The notes under the pieces were generated by a model that did not search any database, was not told where the DNA came from, and saw only the letters and a list, made by a program, of their open reading frames with translations. Shown piece after piece: positions 1-6,878 of a DNA stretch of 7,440 nt. Within the stretch, counting starts at the first letter, position 1. Each line of letters opens with the position of its first letter. The translations under genes were made by a program, and so were the position numbers. The stretch comes from Rhodocyclaceae bacterium (lineage in GTDB: Bacteria > Pseudomonadota > Gammaproteobacteria > Burkholderiales > Rhodocyclaceae). The stretch is from positions 1 to 7,440 of the forward strand of contig PNJM01000133.1 of assembly GCA_013821865.1 (NCBI GenBank), read 5' to 3'.

Positions 1-396
1 TGCACCCAGGCCCAGTGGCCGCTGCGATAAGGCGCCCAGCCGGCGGGAACGCGGCGCGGATACCAAACCGGCCCGTATTCAACGGTCTCGCGCCAGTCGC
101 CGTAGCCGTCGAGATCCTCGTTCGAGCTGGCTGTCGCCGTCCAGGCGTATCGCCGTAGAGCCTATCCTCACCTCGGCGCGGGAGCCGGATGCGGTCGACA
201 AGGCATCGCCCGTGGTCACCGGCCAGCTCAGGCCGGCGCCCTGCTGCTCGCCGTACTGATCGTTGTACAGAGACACCGAACCGCCGATGAGGTTGATGCG
301 CCCGACGCGGCCCGGCGGATCGGCCCAGGCCGAAGAAGCTGCCAGCGCGGAAACGCAGGTGGCGAGCGTGAGCAGAAAACGCGAGAATGCTTTCAT
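1..396 (-). pseudogene. DUF6600/FecR-like secreted protein gene, internally deleted and frameshifted; continues past the left edge
   Basis: The ATG at 396 opens a signal peptide (MKAFSRF, hydrophobic core, cleavage likely after AWA at residues 23-25). A FecR-like N-terminal part follows: DPPGRVGRINLIGGSVSLY, then TTGDAL and [19 protein letters not shown]. This is the pattern of the DUF6600 family, envelope proteins of unknown function common in betaproteobacteria. After DGDSQLE the frame gives nonsense and stops at 79-81. From base 119 down to 1 another frame reads [25 protein letters not shown] and then [13 protein letters not shown], the tryptophan-rich section that in family members lies well downstream of the FecR-like part. 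The middle of the protein, which I estimate at 150 or so residues, is therefore absent and the two ends are joined out of frame at about 120. I see only a weak ribosome binding site. A true deletion and a misassembly both fit; family assignment is from remembered motifs. Confidence 0.72.
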
Positions 397-469
397 GGCT
401 GTTTATATGGACACCTGAACGGGGGCCAATTGGTTGGCCACGATGCCCGGACGCTGCCGATGACCGTTT

Positions 470-487
470 TTACAAATTGTCACCAAT
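470..487 (+). promoter_or_regulatory. TTGTCACC box A, candidate regulator-binding site
   Basis: TTACAAATTGTCACCAAT matches the box at 1012-1029 at 16 of 18 positions. The core is a near-palindrome (TTACAA-A-TTGTCA, one mismatch to a perfect TGACAA/TTGTCA pair). It lies 74-91 bases upstream of the DUF6600 start codon. Its recurrence and dyad symmetry suggest a transcription-factor site; the regulator is unknown. Confidence 0.4.
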
Positions 488-502
488 TCCCGATGCGCCT
501 GA

Positions 503-522
503 ATTCCCGCGTGCGCGGGAAT
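503..522. repeat. REP-like palindromic element (ATTCCCGC / GCGGGAAT hairpin)
   Basis: An 8-bp perfect inverted repeat, ATTCCCGC and GCGGGAAT, encloses a four-base loop (GTGC). On the minus strand the surroundings translate as IPAHAGIQ, the familiar signature of dispersed intergenic palindromes in proteobacterial genomes. It lies 16 bases past the stop of the lipoprotein gene, so in that transcript it would form a 3' hairpin. There is no U-run, so it is more likely an mRNA-stabilising or mobile REP-type repeat than an intrinsic terminator. Membership of a dispersed family is inference from one copy. Confidence 0.6.
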
Positions 523-538
523 GGCGGATGCAGGCACC

Positions 539-874
539 TCAATGCCGTTCCCAGCGCCCGCCATGCAGGCGCCATTGCGGGCCTTCATGCTCCCAGCGAT
601 GCGGCACCCAGCGATGGCCGGGGCGAGGAGCTTCCCAGTGGCCGGGCACCCACTCATGGTGCCTGCCGCCCCATCTCCAGTAGCCGCCGATCCAGATGTA
701 GCCCGCCATCGGTGCCACGCCGATGACCTCGACGCGGGGAGGCGGCGGCGCCACCATGACCGGCTCGCTGACGTAGTACGGCGGCGAGGCCGGCGCCACC
801 ACGCAGCCGGCGAGCAGCACGGAAGAAGCCGCACTCGCCATCAGGGCAATCGAAATCCAGCGTCTCGTATCCAT
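539..874 (-). CDS. WXXGXW-repeat lipoprotein (BcpO-related family)
   Basis: A complete 111-residue protein starting at ATG 872-874, with an AGGAG ribosome binding site eight bases upstream. The N-terminus (MDTRRWIS, hydrophobic stretch, LAGC) is a lipoprotein signal with the lipidated cysteine at residue 24. Residue 25 is Val rather than Asp, so outer-membrane delivery by Lol is expected. A proline-rich linker (about 28-47) leads to tandem W-x-x-G-x-W motifs: WIGGYW (61-66), WVPGHW (75-80) and a variant WVPHRW (89-94), then a tail rich in Trp, His and Arg. This matches small YXWGXW/BcpO-related lipoproteins, whose function is unknown. The broken DUF6600 gene downstream on the same strand also has a W/Y/G-rich C-terminus, so both probably belong to envelope physiology. 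A box of the TTGTCACC type lies 82 bases upstream of the start. Confidence 0.88.
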   Translation of the reverse strand: MDTRRWISIALMASAASSVLLAGCVVAPASPPYYVSEPVMVAPPPPRVEVIGVAPMAGYIWIGGYWRWGGRHHEWVPGHWEAPRPGHRWVPHRWEHEGPQWRLHGGRWERH

Positions 875-955
875 GTCAATGCTCCTGTCAATCGCGCCAT
901 CCCGGCTTGAGCCGTTCGCGGCGCCGTAGTGAATCTAACGCTTCTGCCGCAAGGC

Positions 956-974
956 GGTGACAGATCATTTGTAA
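956..974 (-). promoter_or_regulatory. TGTCACC box B (minus-strand orientation, split by GATC)
   Basis: Read on the minus strand it is TTACAAAT-GATC-TGTCACC, the first 15 bases of box A with four extra bases (GATC) in the middle. It points toward the lipoprotein gene, 82 bases upstream of its start, and also lies in the upstream region of the hydrolase gene. The insertion would shift the half-sites by about 0.4 helical turn, so this copy may be degenerate. Confidence 0.3.
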
Positions 975-989
975 CGGCATGTTTCCCAG

Positions 990-1013
990 CGGCCCCGGAT
1001 GCGGCCCCGGATG
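990..1013 (+). repeat. 12-base tandem direct repeat, two copies
   Basis: CGGCCCCGGATG occurs twice head to tail (990-1001 and 1002-1013) with no mismatch. The second copy runs directly into the palindromic box at 1012. It may be a replication-slippage duplication that fixes the distance between upstream elements. Confidence 0.7.
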
Positions 1014-1029
1014 ACAATTTGTCACCAAT
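1012..1029 (+). promoter_or_regulatory. TGTCACCAAT box C with perfect palindrome, candidate enhancer site
   Basis: TGACAATTTGTCACCAAT contains a perfect 6-bp inverted repeat TGACAA-T-TTGTCA (1012-1024) and shares its last 11 bases exactly with box A. It lies about 100 bases upstream of a possible -24/-12 promoter (1123-1138), a normal distance for a sigma-54 activator site. PEP-CTERM genes in several betaproteobacteria are known to depend on sigma-54 and the PrsK/PrsR two-component pair; that this is a PrsR site is inference. Confidence 0.4.
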
Positions 1030-1122
1030 AAAAGGCCGGCTTGTCGACGCCTTTTACACCCGATGCGCCGCCTGGCCTGCCCGCCGCGGCCAAGGCATTG
1101 AATGATATGCAAGTCCTCTGCG

Positions 1123-1138
1123 GGGAACGGTTTTTGCT
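1123..1138 (+). promoter_or_regulatory. Possible sigma-54 (-24/-12) promoter of the PEP-CTERM hydrolase gene
   Basis: GGGAAC-N5-TTGCT places GG (1124-1125) and GC (1136-1137) exactly ten bases apart, as required for RpoN promoters (consensus TGGCAC-N5-TTGCW). The -12 half is perfect and the -24 half matches 4 of 6. Transcription would start near 1148, giving a leader of about 63 bases. GG-N10-GC strings arise by chance in GC-rich DNA (two weaker ones lie at 1074-1087 and 1141-1155), so this is only a candidate. Confidence 0.35.
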
Positions 1139-1210
1139 CGGGAGCTTCTCTGGCTTGACCCGCCATGGAAGAAGACGGGCGGGCAACTCATTTCTCGTGG
1201 AGGAGACATC

Positions 1211-2221
1211 ATGATAAGAAAGCTGCACAAGGCGCTTGCGGGGCTGCTGTTCGCCGGATCTCTCTCGCTGTCGGGGATGGCGACGGCGGGATACACCGAC
1301 CTCTTCATCTTCGGCGACAGTCTTTCCGACACGGGGGTCGTTTATGCCCTGAGCGGCGGGGCTGTCCCCCCTTCGCCGCCCGCCTATGCCGGACGCTTCT
1401 CGAACGGGCCGGTCTGGGTCGAGACGCTCGCCGCCCAGATTGGCCTGCCGAACGCGTCGAACAACTTCCTCGCCGGCGGCAACAACTTCGCCATCGGCGG
1501 CGCGCGCACCGGCATCGATGGCAGCGCCGGACCGGGCACGGGCATCCTCGGGCAACTCTTCGGCATCTATCAGCCGATATTCGGGCCCCTGGCGAGCAGC
1601 TCGGCGCTGTACGTGCTGGGCGCCGGCGGCAACGACCTGCGCGACGCGGCGCTAAGCGGCAACGTGGCGTCGGCGCAGGCCGCGGCCTTGAACATGGTGT
1701 TCGCGGCGCAGACTCTGGCGGGCTGGGGCGCAAGCCATATCCTCGTCGCCAACGGCCCCAACGTCGGCCTCGCACCGGAGGTGATGATTGGCGACCCCCT
1801 GAACGGATCACCGCCGCGGATTCTTGCCAACCCGAACTACGTCGCCGATGCACTGGCGGCGCAGACGCTCTTCAACGCCACGCTCGCCGCCGGGCTGGCG
1901 GCGCTCGAGGCCGGAATTCCGGGGCTGGACATCATTCCCTTCGACATGGCCGGCATCCTGCAGGACATCGGCAACGATGCGCTGCTGAATGGCGGCGCCC
2001 TGTACGGGCTGACCGGCACGGGCGGCTACTGCTTCCTGCCGGGAGTATTCCAAAACGAGGGGTGCGCCCAGAGCGTGTTCTGGGACAATCTGCACCCCAC
2101 CGCGGCCGTGCATGCCTACCTGGGCGCAGCGGCCGCGCGCGCGGTGCCGGAGCCGGCGACCCTGCTGCTGGTGTCGCTCTGCCTGCTCAGCCTGGCGATG
2201 CAGCGACGGCGCGCGGCCTGA
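1211..2221 (+). CDS. Secreted GDSL/SGNH-family hydrolase with PEP-CTERM sorting signal
   Basis: A complete 336-residue protein. ATG 1211 follows a strong GGAGGAG five bases away and begins a signal peptide (cleavage likely after ATA, residues 24-26). The SGNH blocks are in order: FGDSLSD (34-40, nucleophile Ser37), the Gly of FAIGGART (93-100), GGNDLRD (139-145, oxyanion-hole Asn141) and WDNLHPT (291-297, Asp292 and His295 completing the triad). Cys274 and Cys285 could form a disulfide outside the cytoplasm. The C-terminus is a textbook PEP-CTERM tag: VPEPAT (312-317), a membrane segment (about 318-330) and the basic tail QRRRAA. Such proteins are exported by Sec and processed by an exosortase (EpsH/XrtA type) for delivery to the cell surface or exopolysaccharide matrix; no exosortase gene lies in this window. 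Esterase/lipase activity on matrix or lipid esters is the family expectation and the substrate is unknown. A possible sigma-54 promoter precedes it and an intrinsic terminator follows. Confidence 0.95.
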   Translation: MIRKLHKALAGLLFAGSLSLSGMATAGYTDLFIFGDSLSDTGVVYALSGGAVPPSPPAYAGRFSNGPVWVETLAAQIGLPNASNNFLAGGNNFAIGGARTGIDGSAGPGTGILGQLFGIYQPIFGPLASSSALYVLGAGGNDLRDAALSGNVASAQAAALNMVFAAQTLAGWGASHILVANGPNVGLAPEVMIGDPLNGSPPRILANPNYVADALAAQTLFNATLAAGLAALEAGIPGLDIIPFDMAGILQDIGNDALLNGGALYGLTGTGGYCFLPGVFQNEGCAQSVFWDNLHPTAAVHAYLGAAAARAVPEPATLLLVSLCLLSLAMQRRRAA

Positions 2222-2241
2222 GGCGCGGCAGCGCGCAAATC

Positions 2242-2266
2242 AAGCGGCCTGCGGGCCGCTTTTTTT
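2242..2266 (+). terminator. Intrinsic terminator of the PEP-CTERM hydrolase gene
   Basis: AAGCGGCC and GGCCGCTT form an 8-bp GC-rich stem around the loop TGCG, followed by a run of seven T (2260-2266). It begins 20 bases after the hydrolase stop, so the gene is probably transcribed alone. Confidence 0.92.
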
Positions 2267-2522
2267 ATCGGCGACCTGACGCGCCAGGAGCTGTTCTGGC
2301 TCGTCGCGCCAAACGAGTACATCATGCTGCTCGACGCGCACCGCGCCGGGATGATTCTCTCGCGGATCAAGCCTTCATCATCGTGCTGGTGAGGAACGCC
2401 ATCCGCTGGTCTAACTGGCCGATGCCCGCATGTACAACGCCAAGCAAGCCGGTCGCGACCGCATCGTCTCCACTCCCCTCCGGACACCGGACGAAGCTTT
2501 TCGCGTTTCGCCGGCGCAATAA
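2267..2522 (+). pseudogene. Possible decayed remnant of a GGDEF (diguanylate cyclase) gene
   Basis: No intact gene fits here, but two short pieces in different frames look like a GGDEF domain. One frame (from 2362) reads ADQAFIIVLVRN, resembling the GGDEF-FxxxL strand after the signature motif. Another frame (2415-2522) reads LADARMYNAKQAGRDRIV and then runs to a TAA; this resembles the conserved end of GGDEF domains (ADxALYxAKxxGRNRV). A stop (2412-2414) directly precedes the second piece, and the 60 or more residues that normally separate these parts are missing. A third open stretch, from 2267 to a stop near 2391 (GDLTRQELFWLVAPNEY), looks coding-like but I do not recognise it. Only the C-terminal piece is fairly convincing; the extent of the remnant is a guess. 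Confidence 0.4.
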
Positions 2523-2579
2523 GCAGGGCGAATTTCCGCTTTCAAGCAATCGATTTGCCCGCGCTCCGCGTTCCGGCTA

Positions 2580-2601
2580 CGGTTTCGCTCCAGCGAAACC
2601 G
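2580..2601 (+). promoter_or_regulatory. Inverted repeat abutting the galT ribosome binding site
   Basis: CGGTTTCGCT and AGCGAAACCG form a perfect 10-bp inverted repeat with only CC between them; in RNA this would be a 9-bp stem with a TCCA loop. Its last base is the first base of the GGGAGGG Shine-Dalgarno run (2601-2607). It could be a translational control hairpin or a dyad operator. A weak TTGCCC-N17-TACGGT promoter-like pair overlaps it (2555-2583). Confidence 0.45.
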
Positions 2602-2613
2602 GGAGGGAACAAA

Positions 2614-3686
2614 GTGAGCGAAATTCGCGAGATCCGCATCAACCCCATCGTGCCGGCCGAATCCGTGCTGGTCGCCACGGCGCGCGGCATGCGGCCGAAG
2701 AAGGCCGAGGAGCCGGCGCCGCGCGATACGCGCAAGCGCGTGGACACCTGCCCGTTCTGCCCGGGCAACGAGGACAAGACGCCGCCGGTCATCGCCGCCT
2801 ATCCCGCTGCTGGCGACTGGCGCATCCGCATCGTCGAGAACCTCTACCCGGTGCTGGGCGACGAGCGCAGCCAGGCCAACTTCAGCTTCGGCCTGCAGCA
2901 GACCATCGACGGCTACGGCCGCCACGAGGTGATCATCGACAACGCCCTGCACGGCGCCGCCATCCACGAAATGGGCGAGGAGCACCTGCAGCTTCTGTTT
3001 GCCGCCTACCGCGAGCGCATGCGAGCCCTTTACCGGAGCAACCCGCGCCTGAAGTACGTGCTGGTGTTCAAGAATTTCGGCCCGGCCGCCGGCGCCAGCA
3101 TCGCCCACACCCACAGCCAGCTCATCGCCATGCCGGTGGTGCCGGAGAACGTGACGGCCGAAGTGGACAACTCCCGCGAATTCCACCGCAAGCACCACCG
3201 CTGCATCTTCTGCGCCACGATCGACGAAGCGCTCACCTTCGAGGCGACGATCTACGACCGCAGCTCGGGCGAGGTGCGCCGCAGGATCGGCGTCGGCCAG
3301 TACGTGGTGGAGCGCGGCGAGAAGTTCATCGCGGTGAAGCCCTTCGCCAGCCGCTACGAGTGGGAGGTGCACATCCTGCCCTCGTGCACCAGAGCGACTT
3401 CATCCACATGCCGGCGGAAGATCGCGCGGACCTGGCGCGCGTCCTGCGGCGCACCATGGCGCGGCTGGACGCGGTGATCGGCGGCGCGCAGTACAACTTC
3501 TTCCTCCACTCGGTGCCGCACGACGGGCGCGAGGCGGAGAACTCGGCCAGCTACCACTGGCACCTGGAGATCTGTCCGCGCACCTCGATCCCGACCGGCT
3601 TCGAGCTGGGGTCGGGGCTGTTCGTGAACACCATCAGCCCCGAGGAGGCAGCGCAGCGGCTGCGCGAGGCGAGGATCGACGGATAG
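2614..3686 (+). pseudogene. galT: Galactose-1-phosphate uridylyltransferase-like protein (HIT superfamily), interrupted by a one-base frameshift
   Basis: GTG 2614 follows a GGGAGGG ribosome binding site. The first frame gives a GalT-type fold: zinc motif CPFC (46-49), RIVENLYPVL, HEVIID, and the nucleotidyl-transfer motif HTHSQ at 165-169, with His167 in the position of the uridylylated His of GalT (HPHGQ), then a second CIFC (197-200). At EWEVHILP the frame breaks: five bases (3382-3386) stand where six are expected before HQSDF, and the rest (HQSDFIHMP to FFLHSVPH, YHWHLEICPR and the TAG at 3686) is in the next frame. Restoring one base gives a 357-residue protein, close to the 348 of E. 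coli GalT. GalT swaps UMP between UDP-glucose and galactose-1-phosphate in the Leloir pathway; ADP-glucose phosphorylase-like enzymes share these motifs and cannot be excluded. No other gal gene is visible. Intact motifs on both sides suggest a recent mutation or a sequencing error. The stop lies 15 bases from the convergent gdhA stop. Confidence 0.82.
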
Positions 3687-3701
3687 AGCGGCATTCCGCG
3701 C

Positions 3702-3703
<2 letters not shown>
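3686..3703. terminator. Weak hairpin overlapping the convergent galT and gdhA stops
   Basis: GAGCGG-CATT-CCG with a bulge and CTC can fold on either strand. It overlaps the last base of the galT stop and most of the gdhA stop, and fills the 15-base gap. There is no T-run on either side, so it may slow convergent polymerases but is not a standard intrinsic terminator. Confidence 0.22.
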
Positions 3704-4985
<1,282 letters not shown>

Positions 4986-4999
4986 GGCGTCACTCCGGA

Positions 5000-6295
5000 T
5001 CAGGACATCTGCTTCGGCAGCCAGGTAATGATGCCAGGGAAGAAGTAGATCAGCAGCACGGCGGCGACCATCAGCGCGAACATCGGCAGGGCCTGGCGGC
5101 CGATCCAGGTGATTTCCTTCTTCGTCATGCCCTGCAGCACGAACAGGTTGAAGCCGACCGGCGGCGTGATCTGCGCCATCTCGACCACCAGCACGATGAA
5201 GATGCCGAACCAGATGAGATCGATGCCGGCCTTCTCCACGGTGGGCAGGATGACGCCCATGGTCAGCACCACCATGGAGATGCCGTCGAGAAAGCAGCCG
5301 AGGATGATGTAGAAGACCATCAGCGCCACGACCAGCGCCAGCGGCGAGAGGCCGAGGCCGCCGATCCACTCGGCGAGGTGGCGCGGCAGGCCGATGTAGC
5401 CCATCGACAGGGTGAGGAAGGCCGCGCCGGCGAGGATCAGCGCGATCATGCAGTAGAGGCGCGTGGCGCCGAGCAGGCTGTCGCGGAAATTCTTCCAGCC
5501 GAGATCGCCCTGCACGGCGGCGATAAGCAGCGCGCCGGCAACGCCGAGCGCGGCCGCCTCGGTCGCCGTGGCGATGCCGACGTAAATCGAGCCGAGCACG
5601 GCCACGATGAGCGAAACGACGGGAATGAGATGCCGCGAGGCATGAATCTTCTGGAAGAACGTCAGGCGCGCATCCGGCGGCGGAATCCGATCCGCGTGCA
5701 GCAGGCTCCAGGCGATGGTGTAGGCCATGAACAGCCCGGCCAGCAGGAGGCCGGGGATCACGCCGGCGATGAACAGCTGGGCGATCGAGACGTTGGCCGT
5801 GACGCCATAGACGATCATGATGATGGAGGGCGGGATGAGCAGGCCGAGCGTGCCGGCGCCGGCCAGGGTGGCGACGGTGATGGCCTCCGGATAGCCGCGC
5901 TTCGCCAGCTCAGGCAGGGTCATCTTGCCGATGGTCGCGCAGGTTGCCGCCGACGAGCCGGACACCGCGGCGAAGATGGTGCAGCCGATGATGTTGGTGT
6001 GCAGCAGCCGGCCCGGCAGGCGCTCCAGCCAGGGCGCGAGGCCCTTGAACATGTCCTCGGAGAGCTTGGTGCGGAAGAGGATCTCGCCCATCCAGACGAA
6101 GAGCGGCAGCGCGGTCAGTGTCCACGACGAAGAGGCGCCCCAGATGGTGACGGCCATGCTGTCGCCGACCGGCCGCGAGGTGAACAGCTCCATGCCGATC
6201 CAGGCCACGCCGGTGAGCGCCAGGCCGATCCACACCCCGGACCCCAGCAGGGCGAAGAGCAAAACGATCAGCAGAATAGTAATGAGGAGTTCCAT
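5000..6295 (-). CDS. dctM: TRAP transporter large permease subunit DctM
   Basis: A complete 431-residue, very hydrophobic protein with about 12 membrane segments, the usual size of DctM. It forms the sodium-driven transport channel of a tripartite ATP-independent periplasmic transporter with DctQ. Family motifs are present: the [12 protein letters not shown] stretch (112-123), GLLIPPS (151-157), TATEAAA (243-249) and [11 protein letters not shown] (376-386); the two gate-like repeats and the TEA/TPP motifs mark the family well. ATG 6293-6295 follows the dctQ stop by eight bases with only a weak ribosome binding site, suggesting translational coupling. The next gene, glutamate dehydrogenase, begins 14 bases after its stop. 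Transport specificity is set by DctP and cannot be read from this subunit. Confidence 0.96.
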   Translation of the reverse strand: MELLITILLIVLLFALLGSGVWIGLALTGVAWIGMELFTSRPVGDSMAVTIWGASSSWTLTALPLFVWMGEILFRTKLSEDMFKGLAPWLERLPGRLLHTNIIGCTIFAAVSGSSAATCATIGKMTLPELAKRGYPEAITVATLAGAGTLGLLIPPSIIMIVYGVTANVSIAQLFIAGVIPGLLLAGLFMAYTIAWSLLHADRIPPPDARLTFFQKIHASRHLIPVVSLIVAVLGSIYVGIATATEAAALGVAGALLIAAVQGDLGWKNFRDSLLGATRLYCMIALILAGAAFLTLSMGYIGLPRHLAEWIGGLGLSPLALVVALMVFYIILGCFLDGISMVVLTMGVILPTVEKAGIDLIWFGIFIVLVVEMAQITPPVGFNLFVLQGMTKKEITWIGRQALPMFALMVAAVLLIYFFPGIITWLPKQMS

Positions 6296-6303
6296 GCCGG
6301 GGC

Positions 6304-6819
6304 CTATTCAATATGAGCGGGCTCGCCCCCTTCGCGTACTTCGGGCAGGCTTTTCCCGCGCAGCAGATCGAGCAGGTCCTGCGCGAAGGCGAGGAAGAAC
6401 AGCACGGTGCCGGCCGCCATGCCGATCTGCGGGATCCACAGCGGCGTGGCGTCGAGGCCGGTGGAGATGTCGTGGAACTGCCAGGACTGCCAGACCAGGC
6501 GCAGCGAATACCAGGCCAGCGCGCCGGAGAGGAACAGCGCCGCGCCGTGGCAGAAGATCTCCAGTGCATGGCGCGCCTTCACGCCGAGGTGGTTGAGGAT
6601 CAGCGTGACGCGGATGTGCTCGCCGCGCCGCAAGGTGTGCGCCAGGGCGAGGAAGGCCGAGGCCGCCATGCAGTAGCCGGCGTAGGCATCGGCGCCGGGC
6701 ACGTCGAAGTGGAGCAGCCTGCCGAAGATCGATGCCATCACCGCTGCCAGCGTGGCGATCATGGACAGGCCGGCCAGCCAGCCGGCCCAGGTGAACATGC
6801 GGTCGAGCAGCGCGGACAT
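6304..6819 (-). CDS. dctQ: TRAP transporter small permease subunit DctQ
   Basis: A complete 171-residue membrane protein of the DctQ family, which pairs with DctM in the inner membrane. Four hydrophobic segments are visible, at roughly 12-35, 46-62, 86-110 and 127-150. The loop ADAYAGYCMAASAFLALAHTLRRGEHIRVTLI (43-74) carries the conserved R-R-G-E-H-I-R-V motif after the second segment. The start ATG at 6817-6819 is chosen because a strong GGAGGAG lies just upstream and the protein begins at the right distance from the first helix. An open frame continues further upstream but reads low-complexity, non-family sequence. It lies 59 bases after dctP and eight bases before dctM, forming one operon. 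Confidence 0.94.
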   Translation of the reverse strand: MSALLDRMFTWAGWLAGLSMIATLAAVMASIFGRLLHFDVPGADAYAGYCMAASAFLALAHTLRRGEHIRVTLILNHLGVKARHALEIFCHGAALFLSGALAWYSLRLVWQSWQFHDISTGLDATPLWIPQIGMAAGTVLFFLAFAQDLLDLLRGKSLPEVREGGEPAHIE

Positions 6820-6878
6820 GGCGCTCTCCTCCGTGGCCAGTGTTGCGCCCGAATGGTTTCCGGTACGTCGCCCGCGCC
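6820..6878 (-). other. dctP-dctQ spacer
   Basis: This 59-base gap between dctP and dctQ holds the dctQ ribosome binding site near 6825-6831. I see no strong hairpin in it. Such a gap often lets the periplasmic binding protein be made in excess over the permeases; nothing here shows how. Confidence 0.5.

Larger units (their letters stand above)
397..538. other. Non-coding spacer between lipoprotein gene and DUF6600 gene
   Basis: This 142-base stretch lies downstream of the lipoprotein stop and upstream of the DUF6600 start, both on the minus strand. It holds a palindromic REP-like hairpin (503-522), a TTGTCACC box (470-487), and a small inverted repeat GGCCAA-TTGG-TTGGCC at 424-439. On the minus strand that inverted repeat sits inside a TGGCCA-N5-TTGG string (440 to 426) that only partly resembles a sigma-54 -24/-12 element, because the -12 GC is missing. 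Open frames across it read IPAHAGIQ, typical of translated intergenic repeats rather than of a gene. Confidence 0.6.
875..1210. other. Divergent intergenic region between lipoprotein and PEP-CTERM hydrolase genes
   Basis: These 336 bases carry no convincing gene. From left to right they hold the lipoprotein ribosome binding site (about 882-888), a minus-strand TTACAAAT..TGTCACC box (956-974), a 12-base tandem duplication (990-1013), a palindromic TGTCACCAAT box (1012-1029), a possible sigma-54 promoter (1123-1138) and the hydrolase ribosome binding site GGAGGAG (1199-1205). I did not find a convincing sigma-70 promoter for the lipoprotein gene. Confidence 0.65.

Noticed and set aside
539..700. 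W/G/H-rich codon repeats considered as a DNA tandem repeat or CRISPR-like array
   Set aside because: The periodicity is in the protein (WXXGXW motifs) with no exact DNA repeat units or spacers.
403..834. Minus-strand 143-residue open frame overlapping the lipoprotein gene
   Set aside because: Arg-rich, overlaps the lipoprotein gene in another frame, and ends in the translated REP-like repeat (IPAHAGIQ).
1093..1112. AGGCATTGAATGATATGC as an alternative sigma-54 promoter
   Set aside because: The GG and GC dinucleotides are 13 bases apart instead of 10.
1165..2613. Long plus-strand open frame running through the hydrolase gene and into galT as one 770-residue protein
   Set aside because: Over the hydrolase it is the wrong frame (Arg-rich noise), and it only becomes meaningful at the galT GTG (2614). 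Not a fusion protein.
2542..3372. Minus-strand 276-residue open frame opposite galT
   Set aside because: Repetitive Val/Ala/His/Asp translation lacking motifs; galT motifs on the plus strand are unmistakable.
5378..6316. Plus-strand 312-residue open frame opposite dctM
   Set aside because: Composition is almost all Arg, Gly, Glu, Asp, Ala and Gln, the antisense image of hydrophobic membrane codons. It is a shadow of dctM.
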